A DNA stretch of 64,000 nucleotides from Asticcacaulis sp. AC466 (GCF_000495815.1 NZ_AWGE01000017.1:1-64000), one strand, 5' to 3'. Shown: positions 24,920 through 33,853, counted from the stretch's first letter. Made by a program: numbers and translations. The notes: generated by a model not told the origin, from the sequence alone.

Positions 24920-26872
24920 TTACTGAACGATGGGCAGCCAGACGGCCGAGGCCTGTCCGCCGCCACGATAGACGCTTTCCGTCGCCGCTTTGTAGTCTGC
25001 CGGTTTGGCGTTGAAGATATTGTCGACATAGGTCTGCGGGTTACGATCATAGAGCGGGAACAGCGACGACTGAACCTGGATCATGATCTTGTGTCCGGGC
25101 AGGAAGACATGATTCACATTGGGTAGGCTGAACTTGTAATTCTCGACCCTGCCTGGCGTCAAAGCGGCGGGCGTGCCGAACCCGTGAACATAGCGGCCGC
25201 GGAAGATTTCGATACCGATCGGCAATTCGAAGCCGGCCATTTCGATACCGACATGGCCCTGGCCCGCGCCTTCGCTGGACGTATTGGGATACACGTCGAT
25301 GATCTTTACCACCCAGTCGGAATCTGTGCCGCTGGTGGCGGCATAGAGATCGACCTGCGGCGCGCCCATGATGTGGACGGGCGCATCGAGGGCGGCTGTC
25401 TCATAGACCAGCACGTCAGGGCGATCCGAGGCGAAACGCTGGTCGTGGACGAGCCAGGTCTTCCATTGCGTGCCGTTGTCGAAACCGACGGGGCGGGGCG
25501 TGTAGGGCACGGGCTTCGACGGGTCGGAGACATAGTCGTCATGTCCCGCCGTGGCCGGCTTGGTGAAGCTGGCCGTGAAGCCGTCGCCGACATAGAGCGG
25601 CGTCATTGTCCCCATCGGCCATTTCGCCGTTTCCTGCCACTGATTGATCCCTGTGGCATAGGTCAGGACGGGGGGTGTCTTCGGATCGGGCGCGCCCTTC
25701 AGATAGTGATCGAAGAAGGGCTTCAGATACTTGTCGCGAAATTCCTTGGCGGTGTCGCCGGTGAACTGGAGATTGCCCAGTTCAGAACCGTAGTGATTGA
25801 CGCCGGAATGGCGCCATGGCCCTATGACCAAGGTGACCATGTCGTTGGCGGTGTCCTTGGGTTCAATGGCGCGATAGACGGCCGGTGCGCCATAGCTGTC
25901 TTCCTGGTCCCATTGGCCGACGACGAGCATGGTCGGCACCTTCAAGGGCTGCTCGCCCAGCCACTTGTCCACTGCCTGATCCGACCAGAACTTGGTATAG
26001 GCCGGGTTCTGCATCAGCTTTTGCGTGAAGGGATATTTGTCCAGACCCCATTGGCGTGCATAGTCGCCGGTCGAGCCCGCCTTCAGCCAGCGCGAATAGT
26101 CGTCACCGACGCCTTCGGGGATGCCACCGCCACCCTCGGCTTTGTTTGTCGTCTGGCCGGCAACATAGGACAAGGTATTGTTGCGGAAGGCTCCGTTATG
26201 GAACCAGTCGTCACCCATCCAGCCGTCAACCATCGGGCTTTGCGGGACAGCGGCTTTCAACGCCGGGTGGGGGTTGATTTCGGCCATCAGGGACGTGAAG
26301 CCCAGATAGGATGAGCCGATGATGCCGACCTTGCCATTCGATTCCGGCGTGTGCTTCACCAGCCAGTCGATGGTGTCATAGGCATCGCTCGAATCGTCGC
26401 TGCCGGTGTTGCCCGCCTTGCCTTTCAGCGGGCGGTTCATGATGTAATCGCCTTCCGAACCGTGGAGACCGCGCACGTCCTGAGTGACGATGATGTAACC
26501 GTCATTGACGAACTCCTCGTACATGGCGGGCAGAATCTCGGTCGCCGATTGACTAGCGGACCGCGCCATAGTCCCCTTGGCGTCATAGGGCGTGCGCGAC
26601 AGCAGGATCGGACCGTCCTTGGTGCCCTTCTTCATGACGATGACGGTGTAGAGCTTCACGCCGTCGCGCATCGGAATCATCTCGACGCGCTTGATATAGT
26701 CCGCGTCGGGACGAATGCTGTCATACCGCGGCATCATGTCCGGCGTCATCGGCGTGACGGGGCCGTTGGCAATCACTGCCGGTGTGTCGGCAGGCTTAGG
26801 CTTGGCAAAGGTGGGGGCGGCAAAGGCGAGCGAAATCAGCGCGGCGGCGCTGACAAGGGTGCGGTATTTCAT
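24920..26872 (-). CDS. CocE/NonD family hydrolase (alpha-amino-acid ester hydrolase / acylase type)
   Basis: A 650-residue exported serine hydrolase. The signal peptide MKYRTLVSAAALISLAFAAP is followed by an alpha/beta-hydrolase with DVRGLHGSEGDY and the nucleophile elbow GSSYLGF, then the C-terminal jelly-roll typical of CocE/X-Pro dipeptidyl peptidases. The family hydrolyses acylated amines and esters (cocaine esterase, glutaryl-7-ACA acylase, amino-acid ester hydrolases); the VDGWMGDDWFHNGAF segment is like the last group. The ATG at 26872 was chosen for its signal peptide and GGAG site; an open frame extends 71 codons upstream without family similarity. It is probably periplasmic. Confidence 0.9.
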   Translation of the reverse strand: MKYRTLVSAAALISLAFAAPTFAKPKPADTPAVIANGPVTPMTPDMMPRYDSIRPDADYIKRVEMIPMRDGVKLYTVIVMKKGTKDGPILLSRTPYDAKGTMARSASQSATEILPAMYEEFVNDGYIIVTQDVRGLHGSEGDYIMNRPLKGKAGNTGSDDSSDAYDTIDWLVKHTPESNGKVGIIGSSYLGFTSLMAEINPHPALKAAVPQSPMVDGWMGDDWFHNGAFRNNTLSYVAGQTTNKAEGGGGIPEGVGDDYSRWLKAGSTGDYARQWGLDKYPFTQKLMQNPAYTKFWSDQAVDKWLGEQPLKVPTMLVVGQWDQEDSYGAPAVYRAIEPKDTANDMVTLVIGPWRHSGVNHYGSELGNLQFTGDTAKEFRDKYLKPFFDHYLKGAPDPKTPPVLTYATGINQWQETAKWPMGTMTPLYVGDGFTASFTKPATAGHDDYVSDPSKPVPYTPRPVGFDNGTQWKTWLVHDQRFASDRPDVLVYETAALDAPVHIMGAPQVDLYAATSGTDSDWVVKIIDVYPNTSSEGAGQGHVGIEMAGFELPIGIEIFRGRYVHGFGTPAALTPGRVENYKFSLPNVNHVFLPGHKIMIQVQSSLFPLYDRNPQTYVDNIFNAKPADYKAATESVYRGGGQASAVWLPIVQ

Positions 26873-27143
26873 GATGAAGCTCCGGGGCCGGACGATCTGG
26901 CGACAGCGACAATACACACTTGACGCCATGATACAATATACGACGGTTTCGCCTGTATCGAAGTGGTCTGCGCGCAAAAAAGCGATGGCGGAGTCTGGCG
27001 CACACCGTTGATATTGCACATTTTTAGAAATAAAAAAGCTATAAATCTCAAAGATTTGTACGCGTCGGGGATTGCGTCTGGCCACGCTCGGAATAGAATG
27101 GTTTGCGGGAAGGCGGAGGTTTTGCTGTCACAGGAGCGGTTTC

Positions 27144-27638
27144 ATGTCGCCTACGCTTGCCTTAACCTTCGCGTCCGCCGCCGGTTTTTTGTTCGGCGTG
27201 GCCGGACCTGCCTTGATCGACCAGGTGACGCCCGGTACGCCACCTGCCGCCGCCAGCGCCGTAGCGGACGTAGCCACTGACGTGGTGCCCGATACGGCCG
27301 TACTGCCAGGACCGGACTCGTTGTGGGAAATTACGACCCAGACAACGGTCGCCGGCCAGGCGCCGACCACGACGACCGCCAGCCTGTGCGCCAGCGCCGA
27401 AGATCTGAAAGCGCCGCCCGTCGCCATAACGGGTTCGCAATGCGAGTCCCAGATGTTCAATCCGGCAGGCAATACCGTATCCTGGACGACGGACTGCGAA
27501 GCGGTCAAGGGCACGGGGTCTTTGACCTTGGCCGGAGACCACCAGTCGTTCAGTGGTGACGTTGTTGCATCGTCCGGCGGCCGGGATACCACCTCGCATG
27601 TTACGGGGAAGGTGACGGGCACCTGCACCAAGTCCTGA
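27144..27638 (+). CDS. DUF3617-like exported protein
   Basis: A 164-residue protein with an N-terminal hydrophobic segment (LALTFASAAGFLFGVAGPAL), so probably periplasmic or membrane-anchored. The remainder resembles DUF3617: LWEITTQTTVAGQAPTTT, a first cysteine in ASLCASAED, CESQMFNPAGNTVSWTTDCE, then GTGSLTLAGDHQSFSGDV and a final cysteine in GTCTKS. The four cysteines probably form two disulfides. The function of the family is unknown. AGGAG stands before the ATG at 27144. It is divergent from the CocE-type hydrolase gene. Confidence 0.8.
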   Translation: MSPTLALTFASAAGFLFGVAGPALIDQVTPGTPPAAASAVADVATDVVPDTAVLPGPDSLWEITTQTTVAGQAPTTTTASLCASAEDLKAPPVAITGSQCESQMFNPAGNTVSWTTDCEAVKGTGSLTLAGDHQSFSGDVVASSGGRDTTSHVTGKVTGTCTKS

Positions 27639-27729
27639 AGGTGTTGGTCAGTCGTCGAGTGTGATTAGGCGAGTGTGATTAGGTGCTGGCATATTGACAC
27701 CGCCCCCGGAGTCGTTGTCGATTGCGGGC

Positions 27730-28428
27730 ATGGCGACCACAGACATCAAACTGGACGACGGCTGGAAAGCTCTGCTTGAGACGGAGTTTTCAAAGCCCTA
27801 CATGACGCAGCTCAAGGGCTATCTGCAGGAGCGGAAGACCGCCGGCGCCCGTATATTTCCCAAAGGGGCGGATTATTTCCGCGCGCTCGACCTCACGCCG
27901 CCAGACACGGTTCGCGTAGTTATCCTGGGCCAGGACCCTTATCATGGCGAAGGCCAGGCGCACGGCCTGTCTTTTTCGGTCAAGCCGGGCGTGCGTATTC
28001 CGCCGTCTCTCGTCAACATTTACAAGGAGTTGCAGACCGATCTGGGGGTAGCGCCTGCGCGTCATGGCTTTCTTGAGCATTGGGCCCGCCAGGGCGTCTT
28101 GCTGCTAAATAGCGTCCTGACGGTAGAGATGGGTATGGCGGCAGCGCACCAGGGCAAGGGGTGGGAATTGTTTACCGACGCGGTCATCCGCGCGGTCAAT
28201 GCTTTGCCGCAGCCGGTGGTCTTCATCCTGTGGGGAAGCTACGCCCAGAAAAAGGCGGCTTTTGTCGATACATCGAAGCATCTGGTGATCAAGTCGCCCC
28301 ATCCATCGCCGCTGTCGGCGCACAATGGCTTTTTCGGTACCAAGCCATTTTCACGCGCTAACGACTTTTTGGTTTCCAAGGGCTATCCACCGATAGACTG
28401 GAAACTGCCTGACGGTCCGGCCATTTGA
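27730..28428 (+). CDS. ung: Uracil-DNA glycosylase (family 1)
   Basis: A 232-residue enzyme that excises uracil from DNA to start base-excision repair. The water-activating motif GQDPYHGEGQAHGLSFSV and the minor-groove loop HPSPLSAHNGFFG are intact, as is LLNSVLTVEMG. The ATG at 27730 fits the family N-terminus; a TTG at 27694 would add 12 residues without similarity. Length and motifs are normal. Confidence 0.96.
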   Translation: MATTDIKLDDGWKALLETEFSKPYMTQLKGYLQERKTAGARIFPKGADYFRALDLTPPDTVRVVILGQDPYHGEGQAHGLSFSVKPGVRIPPSLVNIYKELQTDLGVAPARHGFLEHWARQGVLLLNSVLTVEMGMAAAHQGKGWELFTDAVIRAVNALPQPVVFILWGSYAQKKAAFVDTSKHLVIKSPHPSPLSAHNGFFGTKPFSRANDFLVSKGYPPIDWKLPDGPAI

Positions 28429-28495
28429 TTTCCGAATTTCGCCTTTATATCTCGCGATCTAAGGTCCCTGGAACAAAGTGAAAAAGGAGATGATC

Positions 28496-28552
28496 ATGAA
28501 GCCTTTTCTTCCTAATGCCGCCATTGCCGGGAACGGACTGGGTGTTTGCTGA
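28496..28552 (+). CDS. Possible 18-codon leader peptide
   Basis: AAAAAGGAGATGATC, a very strong Shine-Dalgarno, is followed by an ATG and 18 codons (MKPFLPNAAIAGNGLGVC), ending at the TGA at 28550-28552. The lipoprotein gene starts at ATG 28555, two bases after that stop, and has no good site of its own. The arrangement suggests a translated leader that hands ribosomes to the lipoprotein gene. A frameshifted signal-peptide start is an alternative. No similarity is recognised. Confidence 0.45.
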   Translation: MKPFLPNAAIAGNGLGVC

Positions 28553-28554
28553 TC

Positions 28555-29214
28555 ATGTCAGGCCGGGGAATTCAGTATTGCGCCCTGATCGGACTGGTTT
28601 GCCTTGTTGCCGCTTGCGACAAGAAACCGGAAAAACCACAGACTCCCTTCGTCGAGGATGGCGCGGAACTGTCCGAGGCGGCTTCTTCGGAAGCGGTCGG
28701 AGAGATGAGCGCGTCTGTCAGCGCCGAGTCCGCGGCGGCAGCGCAAACCTACACCGTCAGCCGCCTCGGACAAAGGGCGGGCCTGTGGCAATTGACGCAG
28801 ACCCTGCCTCAGGTGGATGGCAAGAGTGTCGCGAAGATTTGCGTGGATGATGCCCAAGGCGAAAAGCTCGCCTATATCGGTCATGACCTGCCGGGCAAGG
28901 CCGAAATGGTTGATTTGTCCTGTTCCGCCCGATCGGTGAAAAAGCTGCATGACGGCGCGGACATCGATACGATCTGCATGATCAAGGACACGACCCTGAC
29001 ATCTCATATCCATGTCGATGTTATCGGCAATGAGGCTTTCCACCAATCCGTCGAGACGCGATATTCACCCGCCTTCGCCGGCCATGGCGCTCAGATGACC
29101 ATCACCGACGCCAAGTGGCTGGGGGCCTGTCCGTCCAGTATGAAGCCGGGCGACTATATCACCGGCGATGGCGTCCATCTGAAAGTCGGGAAATTGCTGG
29201 CCAAATTCGGCTGA
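28555..29214 (+). CDS. Putative lipoprotein, DUF3617-like
   Basis: A 219-residue protein with a lipoprotein signal (ALIGLVCLVAACDKK, lipobox VAAC). After a low-complexity Glu/Ala/Ser spacer (about residues 35-65), a domain resembling DUF3617 begins with GLWQLTQTLPQVDGKSVAKI and carries cysteines in KICVDD, LSCSAR, TICMIKD and LGACPSS. It is a distant cousin of the protein encoded at 27144. The function is unknown. The start could be the TTG at 28546 or the ATG at 28555; both lie next to the leader-peptide stop and lack their own ribosome-binding site. Confidence 0.75.
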   Translation: MSGRGIQYCALIGLVCLVAACDKKPEKPQTPFVEDGAELSEAASSEAVGEMSASVSAESAAAAQTYTVSRLGQRAGLWQLTQTLPQVDGKSVAKICVDDAQGEKLAYIGHDLPGKAEMVDLSCSARSVKKLHDGADIDTICMIKDTTLTSHIHVDVIGNEAFHQSVETRYSPAFAGHGAQMTITDAKWLGACPSSMKPGDYITGDGVHLKVGKLLAKFG

Positions 29215-29285
29215 TGACGGCTACAGGGGGACCGTTTGAATTGGGACGCCCATGGAGGCGCGCCGTTGAGTGAAGCGTGGAAGCC

Positions 29286-30095
29286 ATGATTCAATACCTG
29301 ATCGATGCCTTCGCCGACCGCCCGTTCACGGGAAATCCAGCCTGCGTGGTCGCCCCCTTCGATGTCTGGCCGTCGGACGCGTTCATGCAAAATTTGGCCA
29401 TGGAAAACAATCAGGCGGAAACGGCTTTCCTGTTGCGCACAGAAGACCCGCAACGGTTCGGTTTGCGCTGGTTCACGCCGACCATGGAGGTGCCGCTGTG
29501 CGGCCATGCCACCCTGGCGTCGGCCCATGCCCTGTTTCGCGAGTGGGGCGTCGCCGCGACCGACCTGCGCTTTGACACCCTGTCCGGTGAATTGCGAGTG
29601 CGGCAGGCGAATGACCGGCTTGAGATGGATTTTCCGGCCTACATACCAATTGAAATACCGGCAATGTCGACGGTTGTAGATGCGCTGAGCGTGGAGCCCA
29701 TTGCGCTCTATGGCGGACCGGCTCTGATTGCCTTGCTGGATTGTGAAGCCACCGTACGTCAGATCGTGCCGGATGTGTCGCGCCTGCCCGCCTATCAGGG
29801 AACAGCTTACACCGATCGCCACCTGGTGGTCACGGCTCAGGCCGATGCCAATCGTCCCTATGATGTCGTCAGCCGGCTCTTTGCGCCAGACATGGGTATA
29901 CCCGAAGACCCGGCCACCGGATCGATGCATTGCATGCTGGCACCGCTCTACCAGTCGTTGACCGGCAGGGCGGTCATGACCTATTATCAAGCGCATCCGA
30001 GGCGTGGCGCGTATATGCAGTGTGAGGTGACTGGTGATCGCGTCAAGCTGCGCGGACAGGCAGTTACCGTCGCCCGGACAGAGCTGAACCTATAA
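29286..30095 (+). CDS. PhzF family isomerase/epimerase-like protein
   Basis: A 269-residue member of the PhzF/diaminopimelate-epimerase fold. It opens YLIDAFADRPFTGNPACVV, has the conserved glutamate in ENNQAETAFLL, RWFTPTMEVPLCGHATLAS, and the second-domain motif PEDPATGSMHCML. PhzF itself isomerises a phenazine precursor; most bacterial homologues, including this one outside a phenazine cluster, have unknown substrates. The ATG at 29286 was chosen over an upstream GTG. It is followed after 17 bp by the DUF1080 gene. Confidence 0.9.
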   Translation: MIQYLIDAFADRPFTGNPACVVAPFDVWPSDAFMQNLAMENNQAETAFLLRTEDPQRFGLRWFTPTMEVPLCGHATLASAHALFREWGVAATDLRFDTLSGELRVRQANDRLEMDFPAYIPIEIPAMSTVVDALSVEPIALYGGPALIALLDCEATVRQIVPDVSRLPAYQGTAYTDRHLVVTAQADANRPYDVVSRLFAPDMGIPEDPATGSMHCMLAPLYQSLTGRAVMTYYQAHPRRGAYMQCEVTGDRVKLRGQAVTVARTELNL

Positions 30096-30112
30096 CCAAT
30101 ACGGGAAGACTC

Positions 30113-31033
30113 ATGTTCAAATCCAATCTGCTCGCCGCCTTGTGCGGCGCTTTCGCCCTGTCCGTTACCTCCGGAAGCGCATTCGCGGCCGCGCCGGAAT
30201 TTCAGCCGCAAAAGCTGGTTCTAAAAAATATCCCCAAGGCCACGGGGGCCGCGGTCAAGCTATTCAATGGCAAGGATTTGAAAGACTGGACGGGGTGGCT
30301 GGGCTATAAAGATCCGTCTCTGACCTACAAGGCCGGGACGGCCAAGCCGATTGGACCTGGCGGTGTCGGTACGATCTTTACGGTCGTGACCGAAGACGGC
30401 GCGCCGGCGCTTCGGGTGTCGGGGGAAACCTGGGGCAGCCTGGTTCATAAGGGAAATTACGCTAATTACCACCTGCATCTGGAATACAAGTGGAGTGGAA
30501 AGCGGTATGCGCCACGCCTCGATGCGCCGGAAAACAACGGACTTCTCTATCATAGCCATGGCAAGCCGGGTGCGGTGTGGGGCACCTGGTCGCGTGCGGT
30601 CGAATTTGAGATCATGACCGGCAGCGTCGGTATGGTGGTTCCGGTGGGCGATGGGCTTCGCGTCGATACCAGCGTAGCGCATGACGATGCGCTCATCGAT
30701 CCCAAGCAACGCTATATGTTCGGGGCGCCTCTGGGGTCGGCGGTCGGCAACACCGCGAACTGGAATGTCGAAAACAATGTCAATGCCGACAAGCCCGTTG
30801 GGGAGTGGAATACGCTCGACCTGTACGTCTTCGCCAACCACGCCGTCCATGTCGTCAACGGCGTGCCGGTGATGGAAGTGTGGGGCATGTGCGACAAGGC
30901 CAGCGAAAAGGCGCCTTGCCTGCCATTGATCCGCGGCGCCATTCAGTTGCAGTCAGAGGGCGCGGAGACCTTCTTCCGCAATATCACGCTGGAACCGATC
31001 TCCAGTCTGCCGGCCATCGAACTGGCCAAATAG
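30113..31033 (+). CDS. Secreted DUF1080 (3-keto-disaccharide hydrolase) family protein
   Basis: A 306-residue exported protein with signal peptide ...SVTSGSAFAA, then a laminin-G-like jelly roll: LFNGKDLKDWTGWLGY, YHLHLEYKWSGKRYAP, NNGLLYHSHGKPG, VEFEIMTGSVG and a final GAIQLQSEGAETFFRNITLEPI. DUF1080 members bind or hydrolyse 3-keto-glycosides and glucans. GGAAG precedes the ATG. It converges on the GH51 arabinofuranosidase gene; an unusual terminator-plus-repeat lies between them. A sugar-related role is likely, but the substrate is unknown. Confidence 0.88.
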   Translation: MFKSNLLAALCGAFALSVTSGSAFAAAPEFQPQKLVLKNIPKATGAAVKLFNGKDLKDWTGWLGYKDPSLTYKAGTAKPIGPGGVGTIFTVVTEDGAPALRVSGETWGSLVHKGNYANYHLHLEYKWSGKRYAPRLDAPENNGLLYHSHGKPGAVWGTWSRAVEFEIMTGSVGMVVPVGDGLRVDTSVAHDDALIDPKQRYMFGAPLGSAVGNTANWNVENNVNADKPVGEWNTLDLYVFANHAVHVVNGVPVMEVWGMCDKASEKAPCLPLIRGAIQLQSEGAETFFRNITLEPISSLPAIELAK

Positions 31034-31055
31034 CGCCCATATAACATACGGAAAA

Positions 31056-31161
31056 GCCCCGCCGTGACAGCACTTTTCGGATCAAAAAGTGTGCCAAAAC
31101 AAAAGTCTAGAGCATTTGTCCGGTTCAACATGATCGGGAAATGCTCTAGACACGGCGGGGC
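31056..31161. repeat. Palindromic repeat nested in a bidirectional terminator
   Basis: GCCCCGCCGTG (31056-31066) and CACGGCGGGGC (31151-31161) are perfect complementary arms 84 bp apart, a typical terminator stem between convergent genes. The loop is filled by a repeat with its own hairpins: CACTTTT/AAAAAGTG (31071-31091) and TCTAGAGCATTT (31106-31117) pairing with AAATGCTCTAGA (31139-31150). It shares the CTAGAGCAT and AAAAAGTG blocks with the repeat at 3224-3328. The simplest reading is insertion of the repeat into the loop of an older terminator. Confidence 0.78.
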
Positions 31162-31185
31162 CTGATCTGGCGGGTAGAGCAGGGA

Positions 31186-32751
31186 CTATTCCAGCACCAC
31201 GACCGTGACCGACTCCGGAGCGACCTTCAAGGTGAGGGCACCATTTTTGGCTGTCGCCGAAAAAGCTTTCGGTACGACAAGGTTCGGCTGCTCAAAGGTG
31301 TTGATGCTGTCGATCTTAGGGGCCACTAAGGTCTGGCCGGTCGCCTTTTTCGGCGTGAACCCCAGAATGGATGCATCGACTTCCAGAGGTTCATCCGGGT
31401 CAATATTGGTGACGGACAGATAATATTTGCCATCCTTGCCCTTGGCGGCGACAATATCGGCGCGCGGCAGGGTGACGCCGTCGTGCGTGTAGGTGCCGGC
31501 ATCGTAGCTGACCGGAATGGCCTTAGAATCCTGGAACGGCACGTACATTTTGAAGACATGATAGGTCGGCGTCAGCACCATCTTGTCGCCATCTGTCAGG
31601 ATCATGGCCTGAAGGACGTTGATCATCTGCGCGATATTGGCCATGCGCACGCGATCGGCATGGCGGGTAAAGATGTTGATCGATACAGCCGCCAATATGG
31701 CATCGCGCTGTGAATTTTGTTGGACGAGGAAGCCCGATGTGCTGCCCGGCGTCTGGGCGTACCACGCGCCCCATTCGTCAACCGCCAGGGCGATCTTCTT
31801 TTCGGGATCGTACTTGTCCATGATGGCGCTGTGCTTGCTGACCAGCTCTTCCATGCGCAAGGCGGTTTTGATCACCTTGGCATATTGCGTCTCATCGAAG
31901 CCGGACGCCGGCTGGTAAGGCGGCCATTGCTCGAAGCCGGAATAGTAGTGCAGCGACAGGGCATCGACTTCGCCGCCCTTGTTCTTCATGAAGGTTTCGG
32001 TCCAGTTGTAGTCGTCGACATTGGCGCCGGAGGCGACCTTCTTCATGCGCTTGTCGCCGGTTTGCGCTGGGTTGTAGTTCTTGGCATAGGTGGTGAACTG
32101 GCGGAATTCATCGGTATAATGTTCCGGCGTCATGTTCCCGCCGCAGCCCCAGCTTTCATTGCCGATGCCGAGGAACGCGATGGAATAGGGCGCGGGATGG
32201 CCGTTTTCACGGCGCGCCATGGCCAGGCTGCTTTCCTTTTCAGAGGTCATATATTCCAGCCATTCGGCGGTTTCCTGCGGCGTCGATGAGCCGACATTGG
32301 CCGAGATATAGGCTTCCGAATCGATCTGGCCCACGAAATCCATGAATTCGTCGGTTCCGAAGGTGTTGGGTTCCAGCACACCACCCCAGTTGGAATTGAG
32401 CGTGACGGGACGCTTGCCCGTACCTATCCCCTTCTGCCAATGATATTCGTCGGCAAAACACCCGCCCGGCCAGCGCACGTTTGGGACGTGCAGCGCTTTC
32501 AGGGCGGCCACCACATCATTGCGGATGCCGCGTGTGTTGGGAATGGGGGAGTCCTTGCCGACCCAGATGCCGCCATAGATTCCCGTGCCGAGATGTTCGG
32601 CGAATTGCCCGAAGATGTGGCGGTCAATCGTCGCGCCAGGTTTGGTGGTGTCAACCGAAACCTTGGTGACGGGCGTAGCGGCTTCGGCCATGGCGGTCCA
32701 GCCGAATGCCATAAGGCCAAGTGCCGTCAAGGAAATGGCGGTGTTGCGCAT
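31186..32751 (-). CDS. GH51 alpha-L-arabinofuranosidase, exported
   Basis: A 521-residue glycoside hydrolase with signal peptide ...GWTAMAEAA. The TIM barrel carries RHIFGQFAEHLGTGIYGGIW and VRWPGGCFADEYHW; the acid/base glutamate is in GIGNESWGCGG and the nucleophile in VDEWGAWY. A C-terminal beta-domain follows. GH51 enzymes release arabinose from arabinan and arabinoxylan side chains; the signal peptide makes this one periplasmic or secreted. It is monocistronic, 76 bp from ohrR. Confidence 0.93.
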   Translation of the reverse strand: MRNTAISLTALGLMAFGWTAMAEAATPVTKVSVDTTKPGATIDRHIFGQFAEHLGTGIYGGIWVGKDSPIPNTRGIRNDVVAALKALHVPNVRWPGGCFADEYHWQKGIGTGKRPVTLNSNWGGVLEPNTFGTDEFMDFVGQIDSEAYISANVGSSTPQETAEWLEYMTSEKESSLAMARRENGHPAPYSIAFLGIGNESWGCGGNMTPEHYTDEFRQFTTYAKNYNPAQTGDKRMKKVASGANVDDYNWTETFMKNKGGEVDALSLHYYSGFEQWPPYQPASGFDETQYAKVIKTALRMEELVSKHSAIMDKYDPEKKIALAVDEWGAWYAQTPGSTSGFLVQQNSQRDAILAAVSINIFTRHADRVRMANIAQMINVLQAMILTDGDKMVLTPTYHVFKMYVPFQDSKAIPVSYDAGTYTHDGVTLPRADIVAAKGKDGKYYLSVTNIDPDEPLEVDASILGFTPKKATGQTLVAPKIDSINTFEQPNLVVPKAFSATAKNGALTLKVAPESVTVVVLE

Positions 32752-32827
32752 GAAATAAGTCCTGTCCCTGGGATTTTTATAAGATCCTTATTTTGTAGGA
32801 CAATTGAAAGGGGCTGGCAAGCGCCGT

Positions 32828-33265
32828 CTATTCACGCAGGTTTTCCCCCAATACACGCACCTGGTCACGCAGATTGTTCAATTGATCGAGCGTCAGGCCC
32901 GAGGCACAGAGTAGGGCGGTGGGGATCGCGCGCGCCTTGTCACGCAAGGATTTTCCATGTTCAGTCAGGTGAATGCGGGTGACGCGTTCATCGCGGGCGT
33001 CGCGTTGGCGCGTGACGAAACCGCCCTTTTCCATGCGCTTCAACAACGGCGTGAGCGTACCCGAATCGAGTTGCAAGGGCTGGCCCAGTTCATTGACCGA
33101 CCGTCCGTCCTGTTCCCACAGCAATAGCATGACAAGATATTGCGGATAGGTCAGCCCCATCGGGTCGAGATGCGGCTTATAGGCCTGGGCGAAGGCATGG
33201 GCTGCCGAATAGACGGCAAAGCACAGCTGATTTTCCAGGCGTAGTTCGGGGGGGGAGGCGGACAT
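32828..33265 (-). CDS. ohrR: OhrR, MarR-family organic-peroxide sensor
   Basis: A 145-residue winged-helix repressor. The peroxide-reactive cysteine is in NQLCFAVYSAAHAFAQAYK near the N-terminus, followed by the tyrosines YKPHLDPMGLTYPQYLVM that hydrogen-bond it. The DNA-binding part is LDSGTLTPLLKRMEKGG with RQRDARDERV in the wing. Oxidation of the cysteine releases DNA. It is divergent from ohr across about 100 bp holding AATTGT/ACAATT operators, the standard arrangement. Confidence 0.95.
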   Translation of the reverse strand: MSASPPELRLENQLCFAVYSAAHAFAQAYKPHLDPMGLTYPQYLVMLLLWEQDGRSVNELGQPLQLDSGTLTPLLKRMEKGGFVTRQRDARDERVTRIHLTEHGKSLRDKARAIPTALLCASGLTLDQLNNLRDQVRVLGENLRE

Positions 33266-33301
33266 AACGGTACTTTCTCATATGCATCGTAAAGATAGTG
33301 C

Positions 33302-33341
33302 ACAATTTAGTTGACATCAAATTGTACACAATATAATTGTG
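33302..33341 (+). promoter_or_regulatory. ohr promoter with OhrR operators
   Basis: TTGACA at 33311-33316 and TAATTG 17 bp later give a plausible ohr promoter. Two inverted repeats overlap it: ACAATTT (33302-33308) with AAATTGT (33319-33325), and CACAAT-ATA-ATTGTG (33327-33341). Both resemble the TACAATT-AATTGTA sites bound by OhrR. Repression by steric exclusion is inferred. Confidence 0.72.
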
Positions 33342-33371
33342 CATTATTGAATTTTCAAAAGGAGGCTACCC

Positions 33372-33794
33372 ATGACCCAATCGATCACCGCCGTTTACAC
33401 CGCGCATGGCAAGGCCACGGGCGGCCGCGAAGGCACCGCCTCTGCCGGCAATCAAAATCTGACATTGTCCACACCGAAGCAACTCGGCGGCGCAGGCGGA
33501 GACGGCACCAATCCGGAAGAGCTGTTCGCCATGGGTTACGCCGCCTGTTTCATCGGTGCGCTGAAGTTCGTCGGCGGTCGTGACAAAGTGGTCGTACCGG
33601 CCGATACCTCGATCGAATCCAGCGTCGGCATTGGCCCGATCCCCGCAGGCTTCGGTATTGAGGTTGAATTGAAGATATCACTCCCGGGTGTCGACGCCGC
33701 CGTTGCCGACAAGCTCATCGAAGAGGCCCATAAGGTATGCCCCTATTCGAACGCCACGCGCGGCAACATCAATGTGAACCTGATACGCGCCTAG
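33372..33794 (+). CDS. ohr: Organic hydroperoxide resistance protein Ohr
   Basis: A 140-residue OsmC/Ohr-family thiol peroxidase reducing organic hydroperoxides in the cytosol, with lipoylated proteins as usual reductant. The two catalytic cysteines are in [10 protein letters not shown] and [13 protein letters not shown], and the partner Arg/Glu are in the expected positions ([17 protein letters not shown]). AAAGGAGG, an ideal ribosome-binding site, precedes the ATG. A perfect hairpin terminator follows. Confidence 0.96.
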   Translation: MTQSITAVYTAHGKATGGREGTASAGNQNLTLSTPKQLGGAGGDGTNPEELFAMGYAACFIGALKFVGGRDKVVVPADTSIESSVGIGPIPAGFGIEVELKISLPGVDAAVADKLIEEAHKVCPYSNATRGNINVNLIRA

Positions 33795-33817
33795 GTCATC
33801 ACCTTCGGTAACCTGTT

Positions 33818-33847
33818 GAAAGCCCTCCGGCCTGGCCGGAGGGCTTT
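33818..33847. terminator. Terminator between ohr and the sugar-isomerase gene
   Basis: GAAAGCCCTCCGGC (33818-33831) pairs perfectly with GCCGGAGGGCTTTC (33834-33847). The arm ends in CTTTC on one strand and GCTTTC on the other, serving both convergent genes. Confidence 0.85.
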
Positions 33848-33853
33848 CCTGTG

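Noticed and set aside
25184-26314. A 376-codon frame opposite the CocE-type hydrolase gene
   Set aside because: It is an antisense shadow; the hydrolase on the other strand has all its catalytic motifs.
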